Source of the DNA: Collinsella sp. AF25-2LB
Lineage (GTDB): Bacteria; Actinomycetota; Coriobacteriia; Coriobacteriales; Coriobacteriaceae
DNA length: 64,000 nucleotides
Direction: 5' to 3'
Assembly: GCF_003458415.1 (NCBI RefSeq)
Contig: NZ_QRUF01000011.1
Coordinates: forward strand, 1 to 64,000
The notes under the pieces are model-generated. The model did not search any database, had not been told where the DNA came from, and was given only the letters and a program-made list of their open reading frames with translations. The translations under genes were made by a program, and so were the position numbers. Positions within the stretch are counted from its first letter, which is position 1; each line of letters begins with the position of its first letter. This document shows, piece after piece, positions 54,375 through 62,651 of this stretch.

Positions 54375-57002
54375 ATGAGAATCGATAAGCTAGCAATGAC
54401 GTCGCGCGAGGCGTTGCAGACCGCCATGAGCACGGCTGCCGATGCGCAGGCCGGCGCGGTGGAGCCGATTCACCTGCTGTCTGCCCTGCTCGGTGCCGGC
54501 GAGCGCAATATCTCCGTGATCATCGAGCGCATCGGCGCTGATCCGGCCCAGCTCGCACGCTCCACGCAGGATGCCGTCGACCGCGCGCCCAAGGTTTCGG
54601 GCGAGGGTCAGCAGATGGGCCTGTCCAACGAGCTCGTCCGCGTCATCGAGAAGGCCGAGAAGAAGGCCACCAAGATGGGCGACAGCTTTGTGGTGACCGA
54701 GCATCTGCTGATGGCGCTTGCCGAGGACAAGGGCGAGGCGGGCCGTGTGCTGCGCGACGCCGGCGTCACCAAGGAGCGCATCGAGCAGGTCTACGAGGAG
54801 CTGCGCGGCGATGACCGCGTGACGTCCGCCGAGGACAAGACCCAGTTTGAGGCGCTGGAACAGTACGGCCGCAATATCTGCGACCTTGCCCGCGCCGGCA
54901 AGCTCGACCCGGTCATTGGCCGTACCGACGAGATCCGTCGCACCATTCAGGTCCTGTCCCGCCGCACCAAGAACAACCCCGTGCTCATCGGCGAGCCGGG
55001 TGTCGGCAAGACGGCCATCGTCGAGGGCATCGCCCAGCGTATCGTGGCCGGCGACGTGCCGAGTACCCTGCGCGACCGCGACCTTATCGAGCTCGACATG
55101 AGCGCGCTGGTCGCCGGCGCTAAGTACCGCGGCGAGTTCGAGGACCGCTTGAAGGCTGTGCTCAAGGAGGTACAGAAGTCCGAAGGCAAGGTCATCCTGT
55201 TCATCGATGAGCTCCACACCATCGTGGGCGCTGGTGCCACCGAGGGCTCCATGGACGCCGGCAACATCCTCAAGCCGGCGCTTGCCCGTGGCGACTTGCA
55301 CGCGATCGGCGCGACCACGCTCGACGAGTATCGCAAGTACATCGAGAAGGACGCGGCGCTCGCCCGTCGTTTCCAGACCGTTATGGTGAGCGAGCCTACC
55401 GTCGAGGACACCATCTCGATCCTGCGTGGCCTCAAGGAGAAGTACGAGATCTTCCACGGTGTGCACATCACCGATAGCGCGCTCGTGGCCGCTGCTGACC
55501 TCTCCGATCGCTATATCGCCGACCGCTTTCTGCCCGACAAGGCCATCGACCTGGTCGATGAGGCCGCAAGCCGCCTGCGCATGGAACTCGACAGCATGCC
55601 GGTCGAGATTGACGCCACCACGCGTCAGCTCACCCAGCTGCAGATCGAGGAGCAGGCGCTCATGAAGGAGACCGACGACGCCTCCAAGGAGCGTCTGGAG
55701 GCCCTGCGCCAAGAGATCGCCGAGGTCCAAGAAAAGCTCAACGTGCAAAAGGCCGGCTGGCTCAACCAGAAGAACGCCATCGACCACGTGCAGGAGCTTA
55801 AGGGACAGCTCGACGAGGCCAGAAGCGAAGAGGAGCGCGCGACGCGCAACGGCGACCTGGGCCGTGCGTCCGAGCTGCGCTACTCCGTGATTCCGGGTCT
55901 GCAGCAGCAGATTCAGGATTCCGAGGCTGCGCTCGAGGCACAAAAGCAGAAGGACGGCGAGGGTCTCAACGAGCAGGTGACCTCCGATGAGATCGCCGAG
56001 GTCGTGAGTGCCTGGACCGGCGTGCCCGTGTCCAAGATGATGCAGGGCGAGCTCGACAAGCTGAAGGGCCTGGAGGGTGAGCTGCATAAGCGCGTCATCG
56101 GCCAGGACGAGGCCGTCTCCGCCGTCGCCGCGGCTGTGCGCCGCAGCCGTGCGGGCCTCTCCGATCCGGACAAGCCCATCGGCAGCTTCTTCTTCCTGGG
56201 CCCCACCGGCGTGGGCAAGACCGAGCTCGCCAAGGCACTTGCCGAGTGCCTGTTCGACGACGAGCGCGCGCTCGTGCGTATCGACATGTCCGAGTACATG
56301 GAGAAGTTCAGCGTCCAGCGTCTGATCGGTGCGCCCCCAGGATACGTGGGTTACGACGAGGGCGGCCAGCTCACTGAGGCCGTGCGCCGTCGTCCGTACT
56401 CCGTGATCTTGCTCGACGAGATGGAGAAGGCTCATCCTGATGTCTTCAACGTGCTGCTGCAGGTGCTCGACGACGGCCGTCTGACCGATGGCCAGGGTCG
56501 CCAGGTGTCCTTCAAGAACACGATTATCATCATGACGTCCAACGTGGGCTCCAAGGCCATCGCCGATCTGTCCGGTAAGGACGAGGAGGAGATGCGCCAT
56601 CAGGTCGACGCCGCCATGGCTCAGACCTTCCGCCCCGAGTTCCTCAACCGTATCGACGATATCGTGGTGTTCCATCCGCTCGGCATGGCGCAGATCGAGA
56701 AGATTGTCGACATCCAGCTTGCCGACGTTCGCGCACGCCTGGCCAAGGAGCGCATGACGCTTGCCATCACCCCGGCGGCCAAGCAGATGCTCGCCGTGGG
56801 TGGCCTGGACCCCGTGTTCGGTGCCCGTCCGCTCAAGCGCCTGGTTCAGCGCGAGGTCGTGGATGCCATCGCCGCCGCTATCATCGACGGCACGGTGCGC
56901 GAGGGCGATCAGGTGACGGTCGATGCCGACAAGGACGGCGGCTTTACCGTCGTGTGCGACAACACGCCGGCGGCCACCTACGAGGTCCCCGACGCCGAGT
57001 AG
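54375..57002 (+). CDS. clpB: Disaggregase ClpB
   Basis: An 875-residue Hsp100 that resolubilises aggregates together with DnaK. It has the N-domain, the first AAA+ module (Walker [16 protein letters not shown], Walker [16 protein letters not shown]), the coiled-coil middle domain (about 400-530) that contacts DnaK, the second AAA+ module (Walker [17 protein letters not shown], Walker [16 protein letters not shown]) and the D2 small domain ([13 protein letters not shown]). The ATG follows CAAGAGAGGTGATTCC. The HspR-type operator upstream links it to the dnaK operon. Confidence 0.98.
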   Translation: MRIDKLAMTSREALQTAMSTAADAQAGAVEPIHLLSALLGAGERNISVIIERIGADPAQLARSTQDAVDRAPKVSGEGQQMGLSNELVRVIEKAEKKATKMGDSFVVTEHLLMALAEDKGEAGRVLRDAGVTKERIEQVYEELRGDDRVTSAEDKTQFEALEQYGRNICDLARAGKLDPVIGRTDEIRRTIQVLSRRTKNNPVLIGEPGVGKTAIVEGIAQRIVAGDVPSTLRDRDLIELDMSALVAGAKYRGEFEDRLKAVLKEVQKSEGKVILFIDELHTIVGAGATEGSMDAGNILKPALARGDLHAIGATTLDEYRKYIEKDAALARRFQTVMVSEPTVEDTISILRGLKEKYEIFHGVHITDSALVAAADLSDRYIADRFLPDKAIDLVDEAASRLRMELDSMPVEIDATTRQLTQLQIEEQALMKETDDASKERLEALRQEIAEVQEKLNVQKAGWLNQKNAIDHVQELKGQLDEARSEEERATRNGDLGRASELRYSVIPGLQQQIQDSEAALEAQKQKDGEGLNEQVTSDEIAEVVSAWTGVPVSKMMQGELDKLKGLEGELHKRVIGQDEAVSAVAAAVRRSRAGLSDPDKPIGSFFFLGPTGVGKTELAKALAECLFDDERALVRIDMSEYMEKFSVQRLIGAPPGYVGYDEGGQLTEAVRRRPYSVILLDEMEKAHPDVFNVLLQVLDDGRLTDGQGRQVSFKNTIIIMTSNVGSKAIADLSGKDEEEMRHQVDAAMAQTFRPEFLNRIDDIVVFHPLGMAQIEKIVDIQLADVRARLAKERMTLAITPAAKQMLAVGGLDPVFGARPLKRLVQREVVDAIAAAIIDGTVREGDQVTVDADKDGGFTVVCDNTPAATYEVPDAE

Positions 57003-57047
57003 GTTTTGGGCCATGCCTTAAAATCTACCAGCCGTCTCTAAACGCCA

Positions 57048-57083
57048 AGGGCGGCGGATCCAATTGGGTCCGCCGCCCTTTTT
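57048..57083 (+). terminator. clpB terminator
   Basis: AAGGGCGGCGGA and TCCGCCGCCCTT form a perfect 12-bp stem, followed by TTTTTC. Confidence 0.88.
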
Positions 57084-57133
57084 CGTGCGACAATCGATGA
57101 TATTGAACGGATGCGATGCGAGGAGCTATGCAG

Positions 57134-57328
57134 ATGAAAGACGAGATCAAGACAAGCGCGCCGGCGACCGATGCCGCACCCGCCGCACCCAAGCCTGTGC
57201 CTAAGCCGGCGCCCAAGCCGCGCGACCCCTACATCCGTGCCGAGAACGAGGACGATGACGGCTACGATCCCTACAGCGATCGCCGCCCCGAGCGCGAGCC
57301 GCTGTTCGAAGCCGACCCCTGGCGCTAG
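57134..57328 (+). CDS. Small proline-rich acidic protein, unknown
   Basis: A 64-residue reading frame: KDEIKTSAPATDAAPAAPK, then a PKPAPKP repeat, then an acidic C-terminus (RAENEDDDGYDPYSDRRPEREPLFEADPWR). It is intrinsically disordered in appearance. The ATG at 57134 has GAGGAG eight bases upstream; ATG 57128 is too close. It may be real given its clear ribosome binding site and host-like codons, but no family was recognised. Confidence 0.55.
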   Translation: MKDEIKTSAPATDAAPAAPKPVPKPAPKPRDPYIRAENEDDDGYDPYSDRRPEREPLFEADPWR

Positions 57329-57362
57329 TTGCATCAAGTAGCTAATTTGGCGATGATTTCCT

Positions 57363-57392
57363 GGGACGGGGTAGTCAAAAAAGTCCCGTCCC
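57363..57392. repeat. GGGACGGG/CCCGTCCC hairpin
   Basis: GGGACGGG, loop GTAGTCAAAAAAGT, CCCGTCCC. It is a rearranged relative of the GGGACGGGGCTTTTTT units at 1231 and 15079. Beyond it, 57393-57534 is AT-rich with two TAATCAAG repeats (57489, 57521) upstream of the AAA_14 gene. Confidence 0.65.
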
Positions 57393-57534
57393 AAATCGAC
57401 TGTCCAGGGAGTCGCATTCGAGCTTGGTTGCCCTCTCAGCCACTCGGCATCCTTCGAGCAGTAATAGTGAAAAAACTTGCTTAAGTGTTAATCAAGTCAG
57501 ACATAATCTTGATCTCTAATTAATCAAGAATCGC

Positions 57535-57540
57535 TATAAT
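57535..57540 (+). promoter_or_regulatory. -10 box of the AAA_14 gene
   Basis: TATAAT 33 bp before the start codon, in an AT-rich region with TTGATC at 57509 and two copies of TAATCAAG. The -35 assignment is uncertain. Confidence 0.5.
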
Positions 57541-57572
57541 TTTGATTAGCTAGAGAGCAAGATTGGAGAATC

Positions 57573-58925
57573 ATGGCATTCAACGACTTGATCGCCCAGA
57601 AAATAAAGGACTTTGAACAGCAGGGGGTTCCGCAGGTCTTTGAGCGAGACCTTGATCTAGGAAACCCACAGGAGCCAAAGCGCGACAACATCGTAAATGT
57701 GATTGTGGGGGCCCGCCGTTGTGGAAAGACGTATCGCCTGTATCAGGAGATGCGGCGGCTTCAGAGCCGGGGCGTCGAGCTTGACCGGATGCTTTACTTC
57801 AATTTTGAGGATGAGCGCTTGCGCCCGTATGAGCCATCGCTGCTGGCGGACGTGCTCGACACGTTCTATGCGCTGTATCCTGTTGCTCGAACCGAGGGCG
57901 CTTACATTTTCTTTGACGAGATCCAGGAAATTCCCGAATGGGGTGCGTTTCTGCGGCGTGTAGTCGATACGGAGAAAGCGACCGTCTATGTGACGGGATC
58001 TTCTTCTAAGATGCTGTCCTCAGAACTTAAGAGCGAGTTCAGGGGTCGTTCTCTTGTGCGAGAGCTTTTTCCGTTGAGTTTTTCGGAATACGTTCGATAT
58101 AAGACGGGGAGCGTTCTCGAGTCAGATGCGACCTTTTCCCCGAGCGATGCAGCGCTGCTTCGACATCATCTGATCGGGTATCTTGAACGAGGGGGATTCA
58201 TCGCGACACTTGAGCAGACGCCTGCAGACGCGATTCAGCTGCTACAGGAATATGCTTCGCGAACGGTCGCCATGGACGTCGTTGAACGTTACGACGTCAA
58301 GAACCCTCGCCTGGCATCGCTGTTCTTGACGCGGTGTATGGCATCTTCGGGACGAGAGCTGTCAGTGAACAAAGTGTACAACGAGTTCAAGAGCAGACAG
58401 ATACCCGTCAGTCGTAATTCGCTCAGCGACTTACTTGAGTATTATGAGGACGCCTACCTGTTATTTTCTGTGCCGGAGTTCACGCGTTCACTGGCAAATA
58501 ACATGCGGTCTGCGTCTAAGGTCTACGCTGTCGACCCTGCGATGTTTGGAGCATTCTCTCCCGCATCGGCATTGGACCAGGGCCAGAGGCTCGAGACCGC
58601 AGTGTTCAATGCGCTAAGAAGAAGGACTCCCGCGGTGAGGACCGGCTCGGTCTGCCGCCTGCTAATCAAAGAGAAGAGCAAAAGCCATGAGGTGGACTTT
58701 GTGGCTGGGGATGCGCTTCTCATGCGGGCTTATAGCCTGATTCAGGTGAGTGCGGATATGGCAAGTGAGAAAACGCGCGAGCGCGAAATCGCCGCGCTTG
58801 ATGCCTCGATGGCCCAGTTTGATCTTGGCGAGTCGGCAATCGTTACCATGGATGAACAGACCGATATTCCATGCGAGCACGGTGTGGTACACGTTATGCC
58901 CGCATGGAAGTGGCTCCTTGCCTAA
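57573..58925 (+). CDS. AAA_14 ATPase with DUF4143 domain
   Basis: A 450-residue protein: an N-terminal P-loop ATPase (Walker A VGARRCGKT at residues 45-53, Walker B IFFDEIQEI, sensor TGSSSKMLSSE) and a C-terminal DUF4143 domain that resembles a nuclease or DNA-binding fold (LIKEKSKSHEVDFVAG has the ExD/EVD-K pattern of PD-(D/E)XK enzymes). Such proteins are widespread in gut anaerobes and archaea, in many copies, and their function is unclear. The gene has an AT-rich promoter of its own and stands alone, suggesting horizontal acquisition. The ATG follows TTGGAGAATC. Confidence 0.88.
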   Translation: MAFNDLIAQKIKDFEQQGVPQVFERDLDLGNPQEPKRDNIVNVIVGARRCGKTYRLYQEMRRLQSRGVELDRMLYFNFEDERLRPYEPSLLADVLDTFYALYPVARTEGAYIFFDEIQEIPEWGAFLRRVVDTEKATVYVTGSSSKMLSSELKSEFRGRSLVRELFPLSFSEYVRYKTGSVLESDATFSPSDAALLRHHLIGYLERGGFIATLEQTPADAIQLLQEYASRTVAMDVVERYDVKNPRLASLFLTRCMASSGRELSVNKVYNEFKSRQIPVSRNSLSDLLEYYEDAYLLFSVPEFTRSLANNMRSASKVYAVDPAMFGAFSPASALDQGQRLETAVFNALRRRTPAVRTGSVCRLLIKEKSKSHEVDFVAGDALLMRAYSLIQVSADMASEKTREREIAALDASMAQFDLGESAIVTMDEQTDIPCEHGVVHVMPAWKWLLA

Positions 58926-58998
58926 TCATCTATGGGCCTGTGGGGTCAGGACCTCCTGGCTCCTTCATCACGGTTGGGGAGCACCTTGCTGCGCCAGG

Positions 58999-60495
58999 CT
59001 AGTCCTGGGCTTTGATACTCGGCAGCAGGATCTGCGCGAGGTAGTCGGTTTCGAGCTTAGTGGCACCATCGGCCTTGCCGTCTTTACCCACCAGGTCGTT
59101 CTTGATCTGGCTATACGTATAGCGGTTGCCGGTCGTCAGCTCGACAAGCTCAATGGCCGTATCCATGGGGTAGGTCGACACGGGATTCTGCGTCCGCCCG
59201 TTGATGGTCTGGGGCACCACGTACGGATAGACGGGGCCGCTGGCGTAGACGGTATAACCGTTGCCTAGATTGGCCGCACCCAAAACCGTATCGCCTTCAT
59301 CGGGCGTAAAGCTCTCGCCCTCGCGCACCGCGACGAGCGTCACGAGCGGCGTATTGGCGTCGTCGCCCAGATAGATGCATAGCGTGCTTCCGTTTTGCCA
59401 AGTTGCGACCTTGCCGTACCACTCGACGGGAATATCGAGCTGGTAGAGGTCGGTTGCCTTGTGGCGAGCGTCAGCATCACGGGACGCCTGTGCCTTTTGC
59501 GCGCTCACGGCATTGACGGCGGCGTCGCGCCGCGCGGTTGCTGCCTGCTGGAGCACTTTGGCAGCCGCGGCGGAGCTCGCACCGCCCTCCTCGGCATACT
59601 TGGCGGCGGCATCGATCTGGTCGTCAGTCACCGTGTCGGCCGAAGGCACCTTGAGCTTAAAGGTGGCCTGGGCACTTAAATCCTGTCCATCGCTCTTAAC
59701 GGTGACCTGCGTCTTGGTGGTCGGGACGGTATAGATGGTGCCGTCGGCCGCGATGGGGGAGGCAGCGATGGAGAGCGTGTAATCGCCGGGCAGCAGTTTG
59801 ATGCCGCGGCCGTGCTCGTCAACATAGAGCGTTTCGCTCACGGAGGAGCCGTCAGAATCCTGACCGCTCACCTGTACGGGAATCTTGGAGCCAGTGGAAC
59901 AGTCGAGGCCCGCGGCATGCATGCCAATCTGCACCGACATCATCGTGTGGGCATTGGCGGCGACAGCGGCAGCCTGCTCTTGCTGATATCCGTTCCAGGC
60001 AGCATAGCCTGCACCGCCGGCGACGAGCGCGACGGCCACGACACCGGCGACCATCAGATTGCGGCGCTTGGGCGACATCTTGCGATGGCGGACCTCGGCC
60101 TCGCGTGCCGAGGGAACGGACGGCAGGGGTATATCGCCCATGGCGATGGTCTCGTCCACGGCTGGTGCGGAACCCAGGCCAGGAAGCTCGCGAGTCAGCG
60201 AATCCTCGGCCGGCAAGCTGTCGAGCAAGACGGTTTCCTCGCCCGTGTCGGATTCGGGCTGGTTGCCGGCCTCGCTTTCGGTGCCTTCGTGATCTGCCTC
60301 ATCCTCGGCAGGCTCAACGTCGCCTGCATCCTGATTATCGGATTGCGCCTCGGTTTCCGGCTCATCCTGCACATCAACGCCCGAATCGTCAAACGCAATC
60401 TCATCGAGTGAAATCCGGTCTAAGCTCTCCAAGGCCTCAGCGCAAGCTTCTGCATCTTGGGCCGCATCCTCTTGGCCCATCGTCTCATCATTCAT
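58999..60495 (-). CDS. Membrane-anchored protein with acidic N-terminus, unknown
   Basis: A 498-residue protein. Residues 1-140 are acidic and probably disordered (DEPETEAQSDNQDAGDVEPAEDEADHEG), then a basic stretch (RHRKMSPKRRN) and one membrane helix (LMVAGVVAVALVAGGAGYAAWNGY, about 147-170). The remaining 330 residues are extracytoplasmic, with a beta-rich part and an alanine-rich helix (KYAEEGGASSAAAAKVLQQAATARRDAA). The topology, cytoplasmic acidic tail and outer domain, is like Coriobacterial proteins of unknown function. ATG 60495 has GGGGG upstream. Function is unknown. Confidence 0.78.
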   Translation of the reverse strand: MNDETMGQEDAAQDAEACAEALESLDRISLDEIAFDDSGVDVQDEPETEAQSDNQDAGDVEPAEDEADHEGTESEAGNQPESDTGEETVLLDSLPAEDSLTRELPGLGSAPAVDETIAMGDIPLPSVPSAREAEVRHRKMSPKRRNLMVAGVVAVALVAGGAGYAAWNGYQQEQAAAVAANAHTMMSVQIGMHAAGLDCSTGSKIPVQVSGQDSDGSSVSETLYVDEHGRGIKLLPGDYTLSIAASPIAADGTIYTVPTTKTQVTVKSDGQDLSAQATFKLKVPSADTVTDDQIDAAAKYAEEGGASSAAAAKVLQQAATARRDAAVNAVSAQKAQASRDADARHKATDLYQLDIPVEWYGKVATWQNGSTLCIYLGDDANTPLVTLVAVREGESFTPDEGDTVLGAANLGNGYTVYASGPVYPYVVPQTINGRTQNPVSTYPMDTAIELVELTTGNRYTYSQIKNDLVGKDGKADGATKLETDYLAQILLPSIKAQD

Positions 60496-60622
60496 ACATC
60501 CCCCAAGCTCAATATCGGGACAACACTGTACCCAAAAATGGAGCCATATAAAGCGCGTGCGAAATATAAGATCCGATTTAACCTGAGCGCATCGTTCGGC
60601 CGCATCCTCGCGGCGGCAAAAG

Positions 60623-60657
60623 GCCCCCGGAACGCGAACGAATCACATTCCGGGGGC
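60623..60657 (-). terminator. Terminator of the DUF5692 gene
   Basis: GCCCCCGGAA and TTCCGGGGGC, followed on the minus strand by TTTT. Confidence 0.75.
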
Positions 60658-60728
60658 TCTACAATGCGTTGAGTTGCGCGGAGCCGGCTATGCTGCTTCG
60701 TGCTCAAGCGATGTCTGCGCCGGGCGCG

Positions 60729-61736
60729 TTACTCGGCGTGTGCGTAATCCACCTTGGCGCGGCGAGCGGTAGCCTTCTCCCAATCGCTGGTGCCCTCAAA
60801 GACATCCTGCTTGTAGGGATTGCGGCCGAGCTTCTTGGCGCGGTAGGCGATGTAGATGATCGCGGCGACGTTGGCGACCAGTGCGGCGATCGAGACCGCG
60901 GTAGCGGCGCCGGGGTCGAGCGTGGAGTGGGTCACAAAGATGGACTCCTCCTGGAAGTAGGGGAATACCTGGGCAAACATGCACCAAATAGCCAGCGTAA
61001 AGGCGCGGTTCTGGATCCAGCCGCCCTTGTTCCAGATAAAGGCGGCGACGGTGGGCGCCAGCAGCAGCGCAAAGCCGCAGAACCAGGAGTGGGTGGGCAG
61101 GCAGTTGTAGGTGTAGCAGAAGTTCCAGATATCGTAGGCGATGATGTAGACCCAGGTCATGTCGGGCCACAGCATATCGGTCTGATCCTCGGAGGCGTAG
61201 ACGCTCCACCAACCGGTCATGCAGAAGATGTTGATGAGACCGGCGATGCCGTTGAACACGTTGTTCCAGCCGGCCAGCTGCGTAGCACCTTCGGAGGTGA
61301 CCCAGGTGGACTCGCCCAGGACAAAGAAGTGATAGGCGCTCTCAAAGTCGGATACGACGGCGATCATGATGTTGATGGCGACGATCACAAACGGCCATGC
61401 GCGGAACCAATGCGCCTTGCCGATCTTTCCCCACTGGTACTTAATGGCAATGAAGCCCCAGCAACCGGCGAGCGCCGCGTATACCTTGGCGTAGTGGAAC
61501 CAGCTGTTCTGGTACACATGGGTGGGGTTGGTGAGCGCCCACTCGGCGCCTTGCGAAACGCCCACGGCGATGGCGACGCAGTAGATGGTCATGGCCAGCG
61601 GAGCCACGCCAAAGATGATTGCCGCGCCCAGCTTGGTGCGGCGGCCGACTTCGTTGAGCACGATCAGGCCAATAAAGACCATGGCCCAGCCGGCCCAGTG
61701 GATAAGGGTATCGCTACCCCAAACATCGAACAGCAT
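60729..61736 (-). CDS. DUF5692 family membrane protein
   Basis: A 335-residue polytopic membrane protein with about eight helices and many Trp/Tyr residues (NSWFHYAKVYAALAGCWGFIAIKYQWG, AYDIWNFCYTYNCLPTHSWFCG). It matches the family I know as DUF5692, found in Coriobacteria and some Firmicutes; the role is unknown. The high aromatic content and charged residues within helices suggest a transporter or an enzyme of lipophilic substrates. The start follows GAAAGGAGAGCAGC. A TetR gene lies 63 bp upstream on the same strand and an FeS/flavin oxidoreductase gene is divergent from it. Confidence 0.8.
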   Translation of the reverse strand: MLFDVWGSDTLIHWAGWAMVFIGLIVLNEVGRRTKLGAAIIFGVAPLAMTIYCVAIAVGVSQGAEWALTNPTHVYQNSWFHYAKVYAALAGCWGFIAIKYQWGKIGKAHWFRAWPFVIVAINIMIAVVSDFESAYHFFVLGESTWVTSEGATQLAGWNNVFNGIAGLINIFCMTGWWSVYASEDQTDMLWPDMTWVYIIAYDIWNFCYTYNCLPTHSWFCGFALLLAPTVAAFIWNKGGWIQNRAFTLAIWCMFAQVFPYFQEESIFVTHSTLDPGAATAVSIAALVANVAAIIYIAYRAKKLGRNPYKQDVFEGTSDWEKATARRAKVDYAHAE

Positions 61737-61799
61737 GCTGCTCTCCTTTCACACGCCCGCGGCCCCTCTTCTGATCGCGGGCAGTTTGGCCAAATGTCG

Positions 61800-62462
61800 T
61801 CAGTTCTGGGGCTTGCGCTCCGGATACTTGGCGGTATAGCCCTCGATGTGGAGTGTCGAGGCGATGATTTCCTTGACCGTTTCGTCGGGCACATCGGGGT
61901 GCGTGCGGATATACATCAAAAGGCCCATAATGAGGGTGTAGAACGTCTCGTAGACATGGTCGATGCGTAGCTCATGATGGGCGACAAAATCCACTACGGT
62001 GGTGTCGCAGATATACTGCGCCACGCGCTGGACCACGTTGTGCAAAAAGCCGCCGTAGAGCGCGCCGCTGCTCGAGGTAAGCGTGCTCGGCAGCTCGTGG
62101 CCGCTGGCGACCAGGCGCTTAAAGAGCGGGGCGACGGTGTCGAGCGCGCCCTCGATATCACCGACGGTGCGGTCGGCGTTCCACCGCTCGAGTTCGGAGA
62201 TAAAGTCGTCGATCGCCTCGTCCATAACAGCGGTGACGGCGGCGTCCATGTCGGCGAAGTAGTGGTAGAACAATGAACGCGTGCAGCCGGCTCGCTTGGT
62301 CACGGCCGATACCGATAGGTGGGACACGCCCAGCTCGGAGCTTACGGTGCGCACGGCATCGAGGATCTCGCGACGGCGTTCGTCGCCCGTCAGGCGCTTT
62401 GCCGCGCTATCGGATGCGGGGACGGCATCGACCACAGAGGTACCTGCTGTGTTATTGCCCAT
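61800..62462 (-). CDS. TetR-family transcriptional regulator
   Basis: A 220-residue repressor with an N-terminal TetR HTH (RREILDAVRTVSSELGVSHLSVSAVTKRAGCTRSLFYHYFADMDAAV) and a helical ligand-binding C-terminus (TLIMGLLMYIRTHPDVPDETVKEIIASTL). It sits between DUF5692 (same strand) and the divergent oxidoreductase gene. Two TTGACR-N3-YGTCAA palindromes in the divergent promoter region are its likely operators. The ligand is unknown, possibly the substrate of the oxidoreductase or transporter beside it. Confidence 0.9.
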   Translation of the reverse strand: MGNNTAGTSVVDAVPASDSAAKRLTGDERRREILDAVRTVSSELGVSHLSVSAVTKRAGCTRSLFYHYFADMDAAVTAVMDEAIDDFISELERWNADRTVGDIEGALDTVAPLFKRLVASGHELPSTLTSSSGALYGGFLHNVVQRVAQYICDTTVVDFVAHHELRIDHVYETFYTLIMGLLMYIRTHPDVPDETVKEIIASTLHIEGYTAKYPERKPQN

Positions 62463-62520
62463 GTTTTGCCGCCTTTCATCCTCTTTTGCCTGACCGTTCG
62501 CCTAACAGTCTTGAATATTG

Positions 62521-62558
62521 TTGACGGTTCGTCAATACTATTTTTGACACAATGTCAA
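62521..62558. promoter_or_regulatory. Two TTGACR-N3-YGTCAA operators between TetR and the oxidoreductase gene
   Basis: TTGACG-GTT-CGTCAA (62521-62535) and TTGACA-CAA-TGTCAA (62544-62558) are perfect 6-3-6 palindromes with centres 23 bp apart, about two helical turns, which would suit cooperative binding of two TetR dimers. Confidence 0.78.
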
Positions 62559-62651
62559 CAATGGCGGGTGAACGGCATGGGGGCATGTCCGGCCTGCAAA
62601 AAAAGAGGGGCGCTGCGGTCCCGCCGGGCTGCGGCAAGAGAAGGGACAACC

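Noticed and set aside
54390..57014. An 874-residue open frame on the minus strand opposite clpB
   Set aside because: It mirrors clpB exactly, has low-complexity Leu/His/Gly-rich composition and no recognisable motif; the high-GC third positions of clpB create it.
60669..61970. A 433-residue plus-strand frame over the DUF5692 gene
   Set aside because: It lies opposite a clear membrane protein with a good start and runs into the TetR gene; no domain seen.
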